Below, piece by piece: positions 32,824 to 41,844 of a DNA stretch of 64,000 bases. Every line of letters starts with the position of its first letter. The stretch's first letter is position 1. The position numbers were made by a program, and so were the translations under genes. A model generated the notes under the pieces. It had not been told where the DNA came from. It saw only the letters and a program-made list of their open reading frames with translations, and ran no database searches. This DNA comes from Phycisphaeraceae bacterium (lineage in GTDB: Bacteria; Planctomycetota; Phycisphaerae; Phycisphaerales; UBA1924). Location of the stretch: positions 372,001-436,000 of the forward strand of contig JAHBWV010000001.1 in the NCBI GenBank assembly GCA_019636845.1. Direction: 5' to 3'.

Positions 32824-34698
32824 ATGTCAGAACCCAGCGACCGACCGCGCCACTTCATCCAGCAGATCATCGATGCCGACAACGCCTCCGGGAAGTGGGG
32901 CGTGTGGACCGAGCGTGACGCGGGGGATCCCGATGCGCCGGGCGCGGTTGGGGAGCAGGCGCGGGCACGGCTCGGCAAGCCACGGGTCCACACGCGGTTT
33001 CCGCCGGAGCCCAACGGCTATCTGCACATCGGGCACGCGAAGTCGATTCTGCTGAACTACGGGCTTGCGAAGGAGTTCGGCGGCAGGTTCAACCTGCGGT
33101 TTGACGACACGAACCCGGCGAAGGAAGAGCAGGAGTTTGTCGATGCGATCATCCGCGATGTGAAGTGGCTGGGTGCCGACTTTGATCCCAAGACCGGGCC
33201 TTACGGGGGCGGGCTGTTCTTTGCATCGAACTACTTTGACACGATGTACGCCTACGCGATCGAGCTGATCCGGAAGGCAAAGGCGTATGTGTGCGAGCTG
33301 TCGCCGGATGAGGTGAGCAAGCGGCGGGGCACACCGACAACGCCCGGGACCAGCCCGTTCCGGGATCGTCCCGCTTCGGAGAGCGAGCGGCTCATCGCGG
33401 AGATGAAAGAGGGGAAGCACCCGAACGGCGCGATGAGCGTGCGGGCGCGGATCGACATGGGCAGCCCGAACTTCAACCTGCGCGATCCGGTGCTGTATCG
33501 GATCGTGCACGAGGCGCACCACAACACGGGCACGAAGTGGTGCATCTATCCGATGTACGACTGGGCCCACGGGTTCGAGGACTCGCTGGAAGGGATCACG
33601 CACTCCATCTGCACGCTTGAGTTTGAGAATCACAGGCCGCTGTATGACTGGTTCATCAACTCTGTGAACGAGGGGCGGACGGAAGATGGAAGCGGGGCAT
33701 GGGGAAAGAGGATCCATCATCCGCAGCAGATCGAGTTCGCCAAGCTGCTGTTCACATACATCATCCTGAGCAAGCGGAACCTTCGCCGGATGGTGGAGGA
33801 AGGGATGGTGACGGGGTGGGACGATCCGCGGATGCCGACCTTGAGCGGGATCCGGCGCCGGGGGTACACGCGCGAGGCGTTGCAGGCGTTGACGGAGGAT
33901 GTCGGCGTCACGAAGTTCGACAGCGTGATCGATGTGCTGCGCCTGGAGAACGCGTGCCGCGAGCATCTGAATAAGGTGGCACCGCGCCGCATGGCGGTGC
34001 TGGATCCTGTGAAGCTCGTCATCACGAACTGGAGTGACGGGGGCGCGAGCGATCGCGTCGAGTGGATGGACGCGGTGAACAACCCTGAGGATGAGTCGAA
34101 GGGGACGCGCAAGATCCCGTTCACGCGCGAGCTGTTCATCGAGCGTGAGGACTTCATGGAGGAGCCGCCCAAGAAGTTCTTCCGGCTCGCGCCCGGGGCG
34201 GAGGTGCGGCTCCGCTACGGATACTGGGTGCGCTGCACCGCGGTGAAGAAGGATGAATCGGGGAGGATCGAGGAGATCCATTGCACATACGACCCGCTGA
34301 CGCGAGGCGGTGACAATCCGCCTCCGGCTCCGGACGGCACGGTGCGCAAGGTGAAGGGGACGATCCACTGGGTCTCGGCGGACCCGAGGCACTCGGTGCA
34401 CGCCGAGGTCCGCCTGTACGACCGTCTCTTTGCGACCGAAGAGCCGGGCAAGCGGACGGGCAACTTCGTCGATGACCTCAATCCGAACTCATTGACCGTG
34501 GTCAACGCGGTGCTGGAGCCCGCCCTGGGAGGTGCGGGCGATGACGAGCCCAGGTGGGAAGATGGCATCCGCCGATTCCAGTTCGAGCGTCACGGGTATT
34601 TCTGTCTGGACAAGGACTCGGGCGGCACGTCGGGCGGGCTTCTCTTCAACCGGACCGTGCCGCTGAAGGACAGCTGGGGGAAAGAGTCGAAGGGCTGA
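32824..34698 (+). CDS. glnS: Glutaminyl-tRNA synthetase
   Basis: GlnRS charges tRNA-Gln with glutamine. The 624-residue protein has the class I core with HIGH at residues 68-71 (PEPNGYLHIGHAKS), RFDDTNPAKEEQEFV, MYDWAHGFEDSLEGITHSIC and TLEFENHRPLYDW, which distinguish GlnRS from GluRS. The KMSKS loop is degenerate (ILSKRNLRRM), as is normal in this family. The C-terminal anticodon-binding beta-barrels follow from about residue 370. The usual bacterial length is about 555, and the surplus is spread over small insertions and a Gly/Ser-rich end. tRNA-Gln(CUG) is also encoded in this window. The presence of GlnRS beside GatB implies that GatCAB is used mainly for Asn. Confidence 0.95.
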   Translation: MSEPSDRPRHFIQQIIDADNASGKWGVWTERDAGDPDAPGAVGEQARARLGKPRVHTRFPPEPNGYLHIGHAKSILLNYGLAKEFGGRFNLRFDDTNPAKEEQEFVDAIIRDVKWLGADFDPKTGPYGGGLFFASNYFDTMYAYAIELIRKAKAYVCELSPDEVSKRRGTPTTPGTSPFRDRPASESERLIAEMKEGKHPNGAMSVRARIDMGSPNFNLRDPVLYRIVHEAHHNTGTKWCIYPMYDWAHGFEDSLEGITHSICTLEFENHRPLYDWFINSVNEGRTEDGSGAWGKRIHHPQQIEFAKLLFTYIILSKRNLRRMVEEGMVTGWDDPRMPTLSGIRRRGYTREALQALTEDVGVTKFDSVIDVLRLENACREHLNKVAPRRMAVLDPVKLVITNWSDGGASDRVEWMDAVNNPEDESKGTRKIPFTRELFIEREDFMEEPPKKFFRLAPGAEVRLRYGYWVRCTAVKKDESGRIEEIHCTYDPLTRGGDNPPPAPDGTVRKVKGTIHWVSADPRHSVHAEVRLYDRLFATEEPGKRTGNFVDDLNPNSLTVVNAVLEPALGGAGDDEPRWEDGIRRFQFERHGYFCLDKDSGGTSGGLLFNRTVPLKDSWGKESKG

Positions 34699-34728
34699 GC
34701 GAGTGCCGGTCGGGGTGTATGCTCTGGC

Positions 34729-35184
34729 ATGGCGCGATTCCTGAGACGCGATCGGATCGACAGCGCGGACCGCGCGATCGCCCGTGCGCTGATGCACGCG
34801 GGCCATCCGTTCCATCGCATCACGCTCGGGTTGTTCTTTGTCTGGCTCGGCCTGCTCAAGCAGTTCGGCGTGAAGACCGGCTCGTCGCTGCTGGCCCACA
34901 CGATCTGGATCGGCTCACCGGAGTTCTGGGTGCCCGCCCTCGGATGGTGGGAGGTGGCGATCGGCTTGTCGCTGATCGTGCGGCCTCTCAACAGGGTCGC
35001 GATCCTCCTGCTGCTGATCCGCCTGCCCGGGATCGTGCTCGCGCTCGTGCTGAAGCACGATGTCTGCTTCGGTGGCTCGGTGCTCGCGCCGACGCTCGAA
35101 GGTCAGTATCTCATCAAGGATCTCATGCTCTTCGGAGCCGCGATGGTGATCGGCGGTGAGGTGCGGAAAGGGACGGATCGGTGA
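34729..35184 (+). CDS. DoxX/YkgB-like small integral membrane protein
   Basis: The 151-residue protein starts MARFLRRDRIDSAD, 30 bases after glnS. A basic amphipathic N-terminus is followed by four TM helices (about residues 32-47, 68-85, 90-108, 125-143). Landmarks LGLFFVWLGLLKQFG, PALGWWEVAIGLSLI and LEGQYLIKDLMLFGAA match the DoxX/DUF417 family of four-helix membrane proteins, whose function is mostly unknown. It may be co-transcribed with glnS because no terminator separates them. It ends 10 bases from the convergent aldo/keto reductase gene. Confidence 0.7.
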   Translation: MARFLRRDRIDSADRAIARALMHAGHPFHRITLGLFFVWLGLLKQFGVKTGSSLLAHTIWIGSPEFWVPALGWWEVAIGLSLIVRPLNRVAILLLLIRLPGIVLALVLKHDVCFGGSVLAPTLEGQYLIKDLMLFGAAMVIGGEVRKGTDR

Positions 35185-35194
35185 TCCCGCCGAC

Positions 35195-36235
35195 TCACAC
35201 CGGCTTCGGGTTCCGCTCCTGGAACCCGCGCTGGTGCCAGTAGGGGTACGCGGGGATCCGCTCGCTTGCGGCGTCCAGCGACGCGACCTGCGCGGGCGTG
35301 AGATTCCAGCCGACTGAGCCGAGGTTGTCCCTGAGCTGCTTCTCGTTGCGCGCGCCGAGGATGATGTTCGAGACGGTCGGGCGCTGCACGAGCCAGTTGA
35401 TGGCGACCTGCGGCACGGTCTTGCCGACTTCCTTCGCGACGGCTTCGAGCGCATCGACGACGGTGTAGAGGTATTCCTGATCGGGTTGGGGGCCGTTGTC
35501 AACGACGATCTTGCTGTTGAGGCGGCTGTCGGCGGGGAGAGGCGAGCCGCGGCGGATCTTGCCGGTGAGGCGGCCCCAGCCGAGCGGGCTCCAGACGACG
35601 CAGCCGACACCCTGGTCGAGGGCGAGGGGCATGAGTTCCCACTCGTAATCGCGCCCGATGAGCGAGTAGTAGGCCTGATGGGCGACGTAGCGGGCCAGGC
35701 CGTGCTTGTCGGAGTGGGCGAGGGACTTCATGAGGTGCCAGCCGCTGAAGTTCGAGCAGCCGATGTAGCGGATCTTGCCGGCGCGGACGAAGTCGTCGAG
35801 GGTGCCGAGGACCTCTTCGATCGGGGTCATTGCGTCGAAGCCGTGGAGCTGGTAGAGGTCGATGTAGTCCGTGCCGAGGCGCTTCAAACTGGCGTGGATC
35901 GCGTTGGTGAGGTGGAAGCGTGAGGAGCCGACGCTGTTCGGCCCCGCGGCATCGCCACCCATGCGGAACGTCCCCTTGGTGGAGATGATCGTCTTGTCGC
36001 GCCGGCCCTTGATCGCAGCCCCGAGGATCTCCTCGGACTGGCCCTGGGAGTAGATGTCGGCGGTGTCGAACATGTTGACGCCCGCGTCGAGGCAGATGTC
36101 GACGAGGCGCGTGGCTTCGGCGACGTCGGAGGAGCCCCAGGCCTTGAAGAACTCCGTGCCGCCCCCGAAGGTGCCGGTGCCGAAGGAGAGGATGGGGACC
36201 TTGAGGCCGGATGCGCCGAGGCGGCGGTATTCCAT
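35195..36235 (-). CDS. Aldo/keto reductase
   Basis: The 346-residue NADPH-dependent TIM-barrel oxidoreductase starts MEYRRLGASGLKVPILSFGT. The catalytic tetrad is visible as FDTADIYSQGQSEEILG (Asp and Tyr), TIISTKGTF (Lys) and YQLHGFD (His). The cofactor-binding end shows SNIILGARNEKQLRDNLG. It belongs to the Kv-beta/YghZ-like AKR group, and the substrate is unknown. The alcohol dehydrogenase gene ends 67 bases upstream on the same strand, and the two could form a small carbonyl-detoxification unit. Confidence 0.88.
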   Translation of the reverse strand: MEYRRLGASGLKVPILSFGTGTFGGGTEFFKAWGSSDVAEATRLVDICLDAGVNMFDTADIYSQGQSEEILGAAIKGRRDKTIISTKGTFRMGGDAAGPNSVGSSRFHLTNAIHASLKRLGTDYIDLYQLHGFDAMTPIEEVLGTLDDFVRAGKIRYIGCSNFSGWHLMKSLAHSDKHGLARYVAHQAYYSLIGRDYEWELMPLALDQGVGCVVWSPLGWGRLTGKIRRGSPLPADSRLNSKIVVDNGPQPDQEYLYTVVDALEAVAKEVGKTVPQVAINWLVQRPTVSNIILGARNEKQLRDNLGSVGWNLTPAQVASLDAASERIPAYPYWHQRGFQERNPKPV

Positions 36236-36302
36236 GGGTGGGTCTCCGGGAGCAATGAGAGCGCGCGGGGTCGCGAATCTGGAAGTGTGGACGTGTCTCG
36301 AC

Positions 36303-37367
36303 TCACTTCAGCGAGGCCATGTCGATCACGAAGCGGTACTTCACGTCGCTCTTGAGCATGCGCTCGTATGCCGTGTTGATGTAGTCGATCGAGATCTTCT
36401 CGATGTCGCTGACGATGTTGTGCTTGCCGCAGAAGTCGAGCATCTCCTGGGTCTCGGCGATGCCGCCGATGAGTGAGCCGGCGATCTTCTTTCGGGGCAT
36501 GATGAGTCCGAACGCGCCGATGGCCATGGGCGCGGGTGGGACGCCGACCAGGGCGAGCGTGCCGTCGAGCGTGAGCTGCCCGAGCAGGGCGTTGATGTCA
36601 TGATCGGCGGAGACTGTGTCGAGGATGATGTCGAAGGAGCCCGCGTGCTTCTGCATCTGGGCCGCGTCCTTCGAGAGAATGACCTCGTCCGCGCCGAGGC
36701 GCTTGCCGTCCTCGATCTTAGAGGGCGATGTGGTATAGAGCACGGTGTGCGCGCCGAAGGCCTTGGCAAACTTCACACCCATGTGTCCCAGGCCGCCAAG
36801 CCCGACGATGCCGACCTTTTTGCCCTTCCCCCCCACATGCGCGCCCCATTGGCGGAGGGGGGAGTAGGTCGTGATGCCGGCGCAGAGGAGGGGTGCCGCG
36901 GCGGCGGGATCGAGATTTTTGGGAACGTGGAGCGTGAACTTCTCATCGACGACGATGTGCTTGGAATAGCCGCCGTGCGTGAACCCGCCCAGGTGCTTGT
37001 CCTCGCCGCCGTAGGTGAAGGTCGCGCCCTTCTGGCAGAACTGCTCCATGTTCTTCTTGCATGAGTCGCATGTGCGGCAGGAATCAACGAGGCAGCCGAC
37101 AGAGGCGATGTCGCCGGGCTTGAACCCCATGACGTTTGCGCCGACCTTTGTGACACGTCCGACGATCTCGTGACCGGGGACGACGGGGTAGTTCGCCATA
37201 CCCCACTCGTTGCGGACCCAGTGCAGATCGGAGTGGCAGACGCCGCAGAAGATGATCTCCATCGCGACATCGGTGGGGCCGGGCTCGCGCCGGTCGATGG
37301 TGAAGGGCGCGAGAGGGCTTGTGGCGGACTGGGCGGCGTACGCGGCGGACTTGGTGGTGGCGGGCAT
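36303..37367 (-). CDS. Zinc-dependent alcohol dehydrogenase (YahK/cinnamyl-ADH type)
   Basis: I start it at ATG 37367 (MPATTKSAAYAAQSATSP), giving 354 residues. Catalytic zinc ligands are in FCGVCHSDLHW (Cys, His) and PVVPGHEIVGRV (Glu). The structural zinc site is CLVDSCRTCDSCKKNMEQFC. The nucleotide fold shows GIVGLGGLGHMGVKFAKAFG followed by TTSPSK, typical of NADPH-preferring YahK-type reductases. It reduces a broad range of aldehydes in the cytoplasm. It lies upstream of the aldo/keto reductase gene on the same strand. Confidence 0.9.
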   Translation of the reverse strand: MPATTKSAAYAAQSATSPLAPFTIDRREPGPTDVAMEIIFCGVCHSDLHWVRNEWGMANYPVVPGHEIVGRVTKVGANVMGFKPGDIASVGCLVDSCRTCDSCKKNMEQFCQKGATFTYGGEDKHLGGFTHGGYSKHIVVDEKFTLHVPKNLDPAAAAPLLCAGITTYSPLRQWGAHVGGKGKKVGIVGLGGLGHMGVKFAKAFGAHTVLYTTSPSKIEDGKRLGADEVILSKDAAQMQKHAGSFDIILDTVSADHDINALLGQLTLDGTLALVGVPPAPMAIGAFGLIMPRKKIAGSLIGGIAETQEMLDFCGKHNIVSDIEKISIDYINTAYERMLKSDVKYRFVIDMASLK

Positions 37368-37485
37368 GGTGGGCTCCGTTGGATCTGTTGTGTGGCGCGC
37401 GAATCGGGGCATTCGGCCGGACGGGCATTGTTGGAGGGCTCAGTGCATGAGATGCCGGCACCCCCAACTCGGTGGCGATGTTGGT

Positions 37486-38697
37486 TCAGTGTGGTCGAAG
37501 CTCCAGAGCATGGCACATCTCTGCATCGAGCGTGCGTGCGCCGGGGGCACCCTCTGCGATCGCGAATCCCCCGACATAGTCCCACATCGCCCAGCCGATG
37601 GAGCGTGTGTTGAGCGATTCGGCGAGTGCGCGAGTCCAGGCAAGGCGGGCGTCGCGCGGGGCGGTGGGCTTATGGGCTCCGAACTCGCCGCAGTAGATCG
37701 GGCACTTGTGCGTGAGAGACCACTGGTGGGCACGCTCGATGTGGGCGTCGAGCGCTTCGGGGGTCCACGGGTCGGAGGTGGCGTCGCGTGCGGACCAGCG
37801 GAGTGCGTCGCGCGAGGCCTGCGGGAAGGTATCGGCGATGCGTTCCAGCTCGGCGCGCTCGGCGGGCCACGGCACACCCTTCATCTCTTTCCACGGGGGG
37901 AAGCCCCAGGTTGCGCCCTGATGCGTGAAGTTGTGGGGCTCATAGAAGTGGAACGAGTAGACGATGTTTGGGTCGTCCAGCGGTTCGAGCGCGAGTAGCC
38001 CATCGATCGAGCCCCAGGATGCGCCGGTTGCCATGATGGTGTGGTCGGGCGCGGCATCGCGGATGGCGCGGGCGATGTTCGCCTGAGACTCGGCCCATGC
38101 CGCGGCGGATATGTCGTGCGGCTCGTTGACGATCTCAAGGTAGGTTCGCTCGGGGTCAAGATCGCGGCAGACAGCGCCGAGCGCGGACCACATTCGTTCG
38201 AGCTCACCCATGCGGGCCTCGTGCGTCGGTTCGCCGGGCTTGATCCAGGGCGTGCGGCTCCAGTGGGCGTCGATGATGATGGAAAGCCCCGCGCCGTGGC
38301 AGCGCCGGATCGCGTCGAGATACTCGCGAAGCGAGGCGTCGTTCAGTCGATGCTCGGTGGCGTTCCAGAGCCAATCGGGCTCAAAGGGGAATCGCGCGTG
38401 CGTGAAGCCGGACGCGACGAGCTGGGCGAGGTCGGCATCGGTGATGAAGGCACGCCGCGCGGCTTCGCCCTGGGCATGTGGGTACCAGACCCAGTGCGAG
38501 AGGTTGATGCCTCGTGCAAGGGTGGCGAGGCGTGACGCGGGCACTCCCGGCTGACGCGCCTGGGTGTTCATGCGATTGGCGGAGGTCCCGCCTCGGGCAA
38601 GCGCGTGGACTCCGACGAGTGAGCCGATGGAAGTGGCAATGAACGTGCGGCGGTCGAGCGTGGAGGCAGCGGCGTGGCACGAACGATGAGATCGCAT
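37486..38697 (-). CDS. Glycoside hydrolase family 5, Tat-exported
   Basis: The 403-residue protein begins with a twin-arginine signal (LDRRTFIATSIGSLVG, residues 14-29), so it is exported folded. The GH5 barrel shows LARGINLSHWVWYP, the acid/base Glu192 in LEIVNEPHD, YSFHFYEPHNFTHQ, and the nucleophile Glu338 in IYCGEFGAH. It ends with WAMWDYVGGFAI. The substrate is probably a beta-1,4-linked glucan or mannan; the subfamily cannot be told from this. No CBM or dockerin is attached. It is a single gene between the alcohol dehydrogenase and the M16 peptidase. Confidence 0.9.
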   Translation of the reverse strand: MRSHRSCHAAASTLDRRTFIATSIGSLVGVHALARGGTSANRMNTQARQPGVPASRLATLARGINLSHWVWYPHAQGEAARRAFITDADLAQLVASGFTHARFPFEPDWLWNATEHRLNDASLREYLDAIRRCHGAGLSIIIDAHWSRTPWIKPGEPTHEARMGELERMWSALGAVCRDLDPERTYLEIVNEPHDISAAAWAESQANIARAIRDAAPDHTIMATGASWGSIDGLLALEPLDDPNIVYSFHFYEPHNFTHQGATWGFPPWKEMKGVPWPAERAELERIADTFPQASRDALRWSARDATSDPWTPEALDAHIERAHQWSLTHKCPIYCGEFGAHKPTAPRDARLAWTRALAESLNTRSIGWAMWDYVGGFAIAEGAPGARTLDAEMCHALELRPH

Positions 38698-38857
38698 GCG
38701 TGGGAGCGTACCACAGCTTCATTGCTGAGGTGGGATCGGATTCTGTGAGCATTCTACGATCTTGCGTACTGCCTGTATCAGATAAGCGGTACCGCTGAGG
38801 GGGGGCGGAATATCATGATCGCCCCGGCGATGCAGCCGCGGATCAGGGAGTAGTCAC

Positions 38858-41692
38858 ATGTCGCGTTCTCGTGCTCTGGTCGGCCTCGTGTGTGGTCTGG
38901 TGACGGTTGCTGGTCTGAGTATGCCGCTTGGGTTCGCGTACGCGAGTGCCACGACTGGTGCGACTGAAGAGCCGGCCCGTGCGCTCGAACCGGGCATGAT
39001 GGACTTTGTCGAGCGAGAACTGGCGAACGGCCTGCGCGTGATCACGCTCGAGGACCGTTCCTGCCCCGTGGTGTCGGTGCAGGTCTGGTATCGGGTCGGC
39101 TCGAAGGACGAGAACCCCGAGCGGCAGGGATTCGCGCACATGTTCGAGCACATGATGTTCCGCGGCACGGACCGACTCGGCCCGACATCACACTTCGATC
39201 TGCTCCGCAAAGTCGGTGGGAACGCCAACGCGTACACGTCGTTCGATCAGACTGTGTACCACCAGACGCTGCCGAGCAACCAGCTGGAACTCGCGCTCTA
39301 TCTTGAGGCGGAGCGGATGAGTTTCCTGAAGATCGATCAGGACTCGTTCGACACGGAGCGGAAGGTCGTCGAAGAAGAGCGGCGCATGGGGACCAACCAG
39401 CCCTATGGGACAGCCCTTGAGCAGGCCTTGCCCGCGCTCTTTGGTGAGCATCCTTACAAGTGGTCGCCGATCGGGCAGATCCCGCACCTGAGAGCCGCGA
39501 CGGTGCAGGAGCTGCGTGACTTCTGGAACCGGTACTACGTCCCCAACAACGCGGTGCTGGTGATCGCCGGGGACATCGAGCACGAGCGTGCGCAGCAGCT
39601 GGCGTCGGACTACTTCGGATGGATCCCGAAGGGCGAGAACCCCGCGCGCGTAACGTACAGGGAGCCCCTGCCAACACAACCCCGCACGGTGGTGATTCGC
39701 GAGGAGAACGCGCCAGCACCCGTGCTCGGCATCGCGTACCGGACGGTGCCGATGGGACACCCGGACTCATGGGCTCTCCAGATGCTGGCAACGATCGTGG
39801 GCGGGGGAGAGTCGTCGCGCCTCTATCAGAAGCTCGTCACCGAGCAGAAGAGCGCGGTCTTCGCCGCGGGTGGGGCACTCTCTCTCGAGCAGGATGGCTT
39901 GATCGCGTTCGGCGCGGTGATGGCACCGTTCGGTGCGAACCCGAAGCGCGTGCGCGAGGCCATCGAAGGGGAACTCGCGCGTGTCCGCGAGGAACTTGTC
40001 TCTGAGGATGAACTGGAGAAGGCCCGCAACCAGATGCTCAAGGGGATGGTGGCCGAGTCGCTCACTGTCGACAGCAAGGCGACCGCGCTCGGCTCTGCTG
40101 CCGCGCTGGAGGGGCGAGCCGCGAACGTCAATGACCGGCTGCGGTCGGTGCGAGCGGTGACGCGTGAGGATCTCCGGCGTGTGGCGATTGAGTACATGGA
40201 TCCGGGCAAGCAGATCGCGCTGCAGATCAATCGCAACCTGCTCGGCGCGATCTTCAGCAAGATGAAGAAAGAAGACGAGGCCGAGATCACGGGCGAGCGC
40301 GAGCTGGGAGAGCCGATCGTCGGCAGGTCCGGCGTCGTGCGTCCGGAGACATTCCCCGCGGAGCCGCCCCTCGCGCCGCTGCCCTCGTTCGATCCGACGC
40401 CCGTCTATGCGGAGCGCTCGCTCGAGAATGGTCTGCGCCTCTTGATCGTGGAGAACCACGAGGTGCCGTATGTGTCGGTGCAGCTCGGGCTGCACGCCGG
40501 CGCGTGGACCGAGACAAAGCCGGGCACCGCCAGCATGGCGACGGGGATGCTGACGAAGGGCACGAAGACGCGCGGGCAGAGCCAGATCGCGTCGGAGCTG
40601 GAGACCTACGGCATCACGCTCGCGGGCGCTGCGGGGCTCGATAACGCGAACGTGATCGCGGACTGCATGCCCGAGCATCTCGAACGTGCGATGGTGCTCA
40701 TGGCGGATGTCGTCATGAACCCGACATTCCCTGAGGATGAGTTCGACAAAGCCCGGACACAGATGATCACCGGGCTCAATATCTCCAGCAACACCCCGGC
40801 GTACATCGCGGATCGTGAGTTCAGGAAGCGGCTCTACGGCCCGCATCCGTACGCACGCACAGCGACCGGCGAGGTGTCGGACGTGAACGCCCTGACACGA
40901 GCGGACCTCGCCGAGTGGTGGGGAACCTTCGCGCGCCCCGATATGGCTGTCCTGATCTTCGCGGGCGACGTGACGCCGGATCGGGCCCAGGCGCTCGCTG
41001 CCGAGGCGTTCGCCGACTGGCGGGCGCAGGGTGAGAAGCCCGCGATCACGCTCCCGGAGATTCCGGAAGCGGCCCCGATGAAGATCGTGATCGTTGATCG
41101 GCCGGGCTCGGTGCAGTCTGAGATCCGCATCGGGCGCGTCGGGTTCACGAGGCACGATCCCAGATACGCCGCGAGCCGCGTCGCGAGCGGTTACTTCGGC
41201 GGCGCGTTCAACGCGCGGCTGAACGAGACGATCCGCGTGAAGAAGGGCCTGACCTATGGTGCGAGGGGTGGGTTCAGCTCGTCACGCTTCGCCGGAGAGT
41301 TCTCGGCATCCACGTTCACGAAGTCACCCTCAACTGCGGAGACCGTGCAGACCATCTTCGACGAGATCGAACGGCTGCGTTATGAGGCACCGAACGAGAA
41401 GGAGCTCAACGACACCAAGGCGTACATCACGGGCTCGTTCGTGGGCGCACGCGAGACGCCTCAGGCGGTGGCGGGCGATCTCTGGCTGATGGAGTCGTCC
41501 GGGCTTGGTCGCGACTACTTCAAGAACATGCTCGGCGGTGTCGCGGGAACCAGCGCGGAGGACTGCACGAGACTCGCGCAGGAAATGATCGATCCCTCGA
41601 GACTCGTCGTCGTCGTCACCGGCGATGCGGCGCAGATCAAGGAATCGCTGGAGAAGATCGGGCCGGTCGAGGTGGTCAAGCCGAGGGAGTGA
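38858..41692 (+). CDS. M16-family zinc peptidase, double-domain, exported
   Basis: The 944-residue protein starts MSRSRALVGLVCGLVTVAG, a signal peptide (cleavage about residue 30). The first M16 half has the inverted zinc motif HMFEH (94-98) with the downstream Glu in KVVEEERRMG. The second half (from about residue 510) begins YAERSLENGLRLLIVENHEV but lacks HxxEH, so it is the usual inactive partner that forms the clamshell. It ends with SSRFAGEFSASTFTKSP and GSFVGARETPQAVAGDLW. It would act in the periplasm on short or unfolded peptides. It is monocistronic. Confidence 0.92.
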   Translation: MSRSRALVGLVCGLVTVAGLSMPLGFAYASATTGATEEPARALEPGMMDFVERELANGLRVITLEDRSCPVVSVQVWYRVGSKDENPERQGFAHMFEHMMFRGTDRLGPTSHFDLLRKVGGNANAYTSFDQTVYHQTLPSNQLELALYLEAERMSFLKIDQDSFDTERKVVEEERRMGTNQPYGTALEQALPALFGEHPYKWSPIGQIPHLRAATVQELRDFWNRYYVPNNAVLVIAGDIEHERAQQLASDYFGWIPKGENPARVTYREPLPTQPRTVVIREENAPAPVLGIAYRTVPMGHPDSWALQMLATIVGGGESSRLYQKLVTEQKSAVFAAGGALSLEQDGLIAFGAVMAPFGANPKRVREAIEGELARVREELVSEDELEKARNQMLKGMVAESLTVDSKATALGSAAALEGRAANVNDRLRSVRAVTREDLRRVAIEYMDPGKQIALQINRNLLGAIFSKMKKEDEAEITGERELGEPIVGRSGVVRPETFPAEPPLAPLPSFDPTPVYAERSLENGLRLLIVENHEVPYVSVQLGLHAGAWTETKPGTASMATGMLTKGTKTRGQSQIASELETYGITLAGAAGLDNANVIADCMPEHLERAMVLMADVVMNPTFPEDEFDKARTQMITGLNISSNTPAYIADREFRKRLYGPHPYARTATGEVSDVNALTRADLAEWWGTFARPDMAVLIFAGDVTPDRAQALAAEAFADWRAQGEKPAITLPEIPEAAPMKIVIVDRPGSVQSEIRIGRVGFTRHDPRYAASRVASGYFGGAFNARLNETIRVKKGLTYGARGGFSSSRFAGEFSASTFTKSPSTAETVQTIFDEIERLRYEAPNEKELNDTKAYITGSFVGARETPQAVAGDLWLMESSGLGRDYFKNMLGGVAGTSAEDCTRLAQEMIDPSRLVVVVTGDAAQIKESLEKIGPVEVVKPRE

Positions 41693-41765
41693 GGGGGAGC
41701 GTCAGCCGATACCGTTTGCAAAGAACTGAACGTCACATTCGGTGAAGAATCGAAAAGGAGACTTG

Positions 41766-41779
41766 CCCCCCCCCCCCCC
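41766..41779 (+). repeat. Homopolymeric C14 tract
   Basis: Fourteen consecutive C lie 66 bases upstream of the ATG of the Gly-rich surface protein and are directly followed by GGAGGAGG. A homopolymer this long in a promoter or leader is prone to slipped-strand length change and could switch expression. Confidence 0.8.
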
Positions 41780-41844
41780 GGAGGAGGTATGCTCTCTCCA
41801 GCAATCCGGCTGTGTATGAATACGGATTGCGGGAGGGTATATAC

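Noticed and set aside
30948-33014. 688-codon open frame antisense to the metal ATPase
   Set aside because: His/Arg-rich translation typical of reverse frames in GC-rich DNA; the plus strand has unmistakable P-type ATPase motifs.
41812-41844. GTG start giving an 11-residue longer Gly-rich protein
   Set aside because: It would put charged residues before the signal peptide and ignores the ideal GGGAGGG site for ATG 41845.
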